Positions 62,672-64,000 of a stretch of 64,000 nt of DNA are shown here, piece by piece. The stretch spans positions 1,240,001 through 1,304,000 of the forward strand of contig CANMYO010000001.1 of the NCBI GenBank assembly GCA_947502145.1. Reading direction: 5' to 3'. The first letter of the stretch is position 1. The number at the start of each line of letters is the position of its first letter. The notes below the pieces were generated by a model, which saw only the letters and a list, made by a program, of their open reading frames with translations, was not told where the DNA came from and did not search any database. Position numbers and translations under genes: made by a program. Origin of the DNA: an uncultured Paracoccaceae bacterium. Lineage in GTDB: Bacteria; Pseudomonadota; Alphaproteobacteria; Rhodobacterales; Rhodobacteraceae.

Positions 62672-63340
62672 GTGTACGATTTCAACTTCGCGCCTGTCTT
62701 TGCGTCTTTTGACGCTTTGCTGACCGGGGCATGGTTCACCGTTCAGATGTCTTGCGCTGCGATGGTTTTGGGACTGATCGTGTCAATTGCCGGCGCGGCG
62801 GCAAAGACCTCCGGCGTGCGGGTCCTTATCGCGCTGACGAATGTTTACATCGAAATCATCCGCAACACGCCGTTCCTTGTGCAAATCTATTTCATCTTCT
62901 TTGGCCTGCCTGCCCTTGGCGTGCGGTTCGACCCGAACGAGGCGGCGTTGCTGGCGCTGGTAGTGAACTTTGGCGCCTACGGGATCGAAATCGTGCGCGC
63001 CGGGATCGAGTCGATCAACAAGGGCCAGATCGAAGCCGCGCTGGCCATTGGCATGTCGCGGCTGCAAGTGCTGCGCTACGTCATTCTGAAACCGGCGCTG
63101 CGCACGATTTACCCTGCTCTGACGAGCCAGTTCATCTATCTCATGCTGGGCTCAAGCGTTGTGTCGGTGATTTCTGCAACCGACCTCACGGCGGCGGGCA
63201 ATGACCTCAACTCCGTCACATTCGCGAGCTTTGAAATCTATCTGGTGATCATGGCGATGTATCTGGTGATGTCGCTGCTGTTCTCGGCGCTGTTTGTGCT
63301 GATCCAGCGACAGGTCTTTTCCTATCCGGTCAGTAGGTAG
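62672..63340 (+). CDS. Amino-acid-type ABC transporter permease (first subunit)
   Basis: 222 residues, five membrane helices, His/Glu/Gln-type family. TNVYIEIIRNTPFLVQIYFI is the family signature, and the EAA loop is QIEAALAIGMSRLQVLRYVI. It starts with GTG 62672, supported by GGAGG ten bases upstream. A second permease follows after nine bases. No binding-protein or ATPase gene is visible before the window ends. Confidence 0.93.
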   Translation: MYDFNFAPVFASFDALLTGAWFTVQMSCAAMVLGLIVSIAGAAAKTSGVRVLIALTNVYIEIIRNTPFLVQIYFIFFGLPALGVRFDPNEAALLALVVNFGAYGIEIVRAGIESINKGQIEAALAIGMSRLQVLRYVILKPALRTIYPALTSQFIYLMLGSSVVSVISATDLTAAGNDLNSVTFASFEIYLVIMAMYLVMSLLFSALFVLIQRQVFSYPVSR

Positions 63341-63349
63341 GGGCCCCCA

Positions 63350-64000
63350 ATGATCCGCGACTATGGTTTGAACGAATTCTTCTTTATCGCCACGGCGATC
63401 CAATGGACCCTCGCGCTGTCACTGATCGCCTTTGGTGGCGGAATCCTGGGCGGGTTGATCATCGCGCTAATGCGGGTGGCAGATGCAAAACCATTTCGTT
63501 GGTTTGCGCTGGGCTTCATCCGGTTTTTTCAGGGCACGCCGCTCTTGATGCAATTGTTTGTCGCTTACTTTGGCATGGCGATCATTGGCCTCCCCACAAA
63601 TCCCTGGATCGCTGCCGCCGTGGCGCTGACCCTGCATGCCAGCGCCTTCCTCGGCGAAATCTGGCGTGGCTGTATCGAAGCCGTGCCCGCGGGCCAGCGC
63701 GAAGCGTCAACCGCCCTGTCATTCAGCTATTGGGTCCGCATGCGTTATGTGATCCTGCCGCAGGCAGCCCGCATCGCTGTCGCCCCGACAACCGGATTTC
63801 TGGTGCAGCTGATCAAAGCGACCTCCCTTGCTTCGATCATCGGGTTTACCGAACTCACCCGGGCCGGCCAGATCATCAGCAATGCAACCTTCAAACCCTT
63901 CATCGTGATCAGCACGGTCGCGGTTTTCTATTTCCTGCTTTGCTGGCCGCTTTCCCTGCTGGCGAGCCGGATGGAGCAGCGGTTTTCACGGGCCACGACA
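63350..64000 (+). CDS. Amino-acid-type ABC transporter permease (second subunit), incomplete
   Basis: 217 residues from ATG 63350 to the window edge without a stop. It has five membrane helices, the signature FIRFFQGTPLLMQLFVAYFG, and the EAA loop GQREASTALSFSYWVRMRYV. It pairs with the preceding permease as a heterodimer. Very little of the C-terminus should be missing, since these permeases are usually 215-230 residues. The binding protein and ATPase are expected just beyond the window. Confidence 0.92.
   Translation, partial: MIRDYGLNEFFFIATAIQWTLALSLIAFGGGILGGLIIALMRVADAKPFRWFALGFIRFFQGTPLLMQLFVAYFGMAIIGLPTNPWIAAAVALTLHASAFLGEIWRGCIEAVPAGQREASTALSFSYWVRMRYVILPQAARIAVAPTTGFLVQLIKATSLASIIGFTELTRAGQIISNATFKPFIVISTVAVFYFLLCWPLSLLASRMEQRFSRATT

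Overview
The window reads as a chromosomal segment of an alphaproteobacterium of the Rhodobacterales, most likely the marine Roseobacter group. This rests on the flaF/flbT flagellar gene set, the neighbourhood mutM / ubiE-ubiB / enoyl-CoA hydratase-rpsT-dnaA-dnaN-recF-gyrB, the MotE homologue, CtrA-like promoter boxes, moderately high GC and many four-base ATGA overlaps. The genus cannot be fixed from the sequence alone. No rRNA, tRNA, CRISPR array, insertion sequence or phage gene was recognised.

Layout. (1) 1-191 is the tail of an FkbM-type methyltransferase. (2) 280-30873 is one continuous flagellar island. It holds motB-flgEKLI; the reverse block fliF-fliH-fliN-fliP; fliL, a small membrane protein, motE, motA and a large unrecognised periplasmic protein; flhA-fliR-flhB and a fliJ-like gene; the reverse block flgB-flgC-fliE-fliQ-flgF-flgG-flgA-flgH-fliL2; fliI; the reverse set flagellin, flaF, flbT and a DUF1217 gene; flgJ with a flgN-like gene; and fliK-flgD. 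It encodes most of the rod, hook, rings, export gate, stator and filament. fliG, fliM, fliO, fliD and fliS are not present here. (3) 30868-44507 is the housekeeping core: ubiquinone synthesis (ubiE, ubiB), DNA repair (mutM), an enoyl-CoA hydratase, ribosomal protein S20, and the replication genes dnaA, dnaN, recF and gyrB, with three accessory genes between recF and gyrB. (4) 44509-48175 carries a divergent HlyC-type acyltransferase homologue and the threonine-to-glycine genes kbl-tdh followed by a cysteine-synthase-like PLP enzyme. (5) 48172-51588 is a reverse operon: nicotinamidase, FAD oxidoreductase, HpcH-type aldolase, uronate-dehydrogenase-like enzyme. (6) 51714-58479 is mixed: Hsp70-like protein, tRNA hydroxylase TrhO, AbrB membrane protein, TerB, fatty acid desaturase, nicotinate phosphoribosyltransferase and peroxiredoxin. 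(7) 58518-64000 holds a GntR regulator downstream of a tripartite tricarboxylate transporter (tctCBA), divergent from an amino-acid-type ABC transporter that runs off the window.

The most interesting signals lie in fine structure. A matched pair of inverted repeats (TGATATA-N6-TATAT[T/C]A) sits over the -10 regions of both divergent transporter promoters. A degenerate 7-bp tandem array of about 158 bp lies between flgI and fliP. CtrA-like TTAA-N7-TTAA boxes precede several flagellar operons. The HlyC homologue has Phe where the catalytic His should be, and the threonine dehydrogenase lacks all four structural-zinc cysteines. A large periplasmic protein beside motE and motA may fill the role of MotC. 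Strong hairpins flank the flagellin gene, and others lie between dnaA and dnaN and between tctC and tctB.
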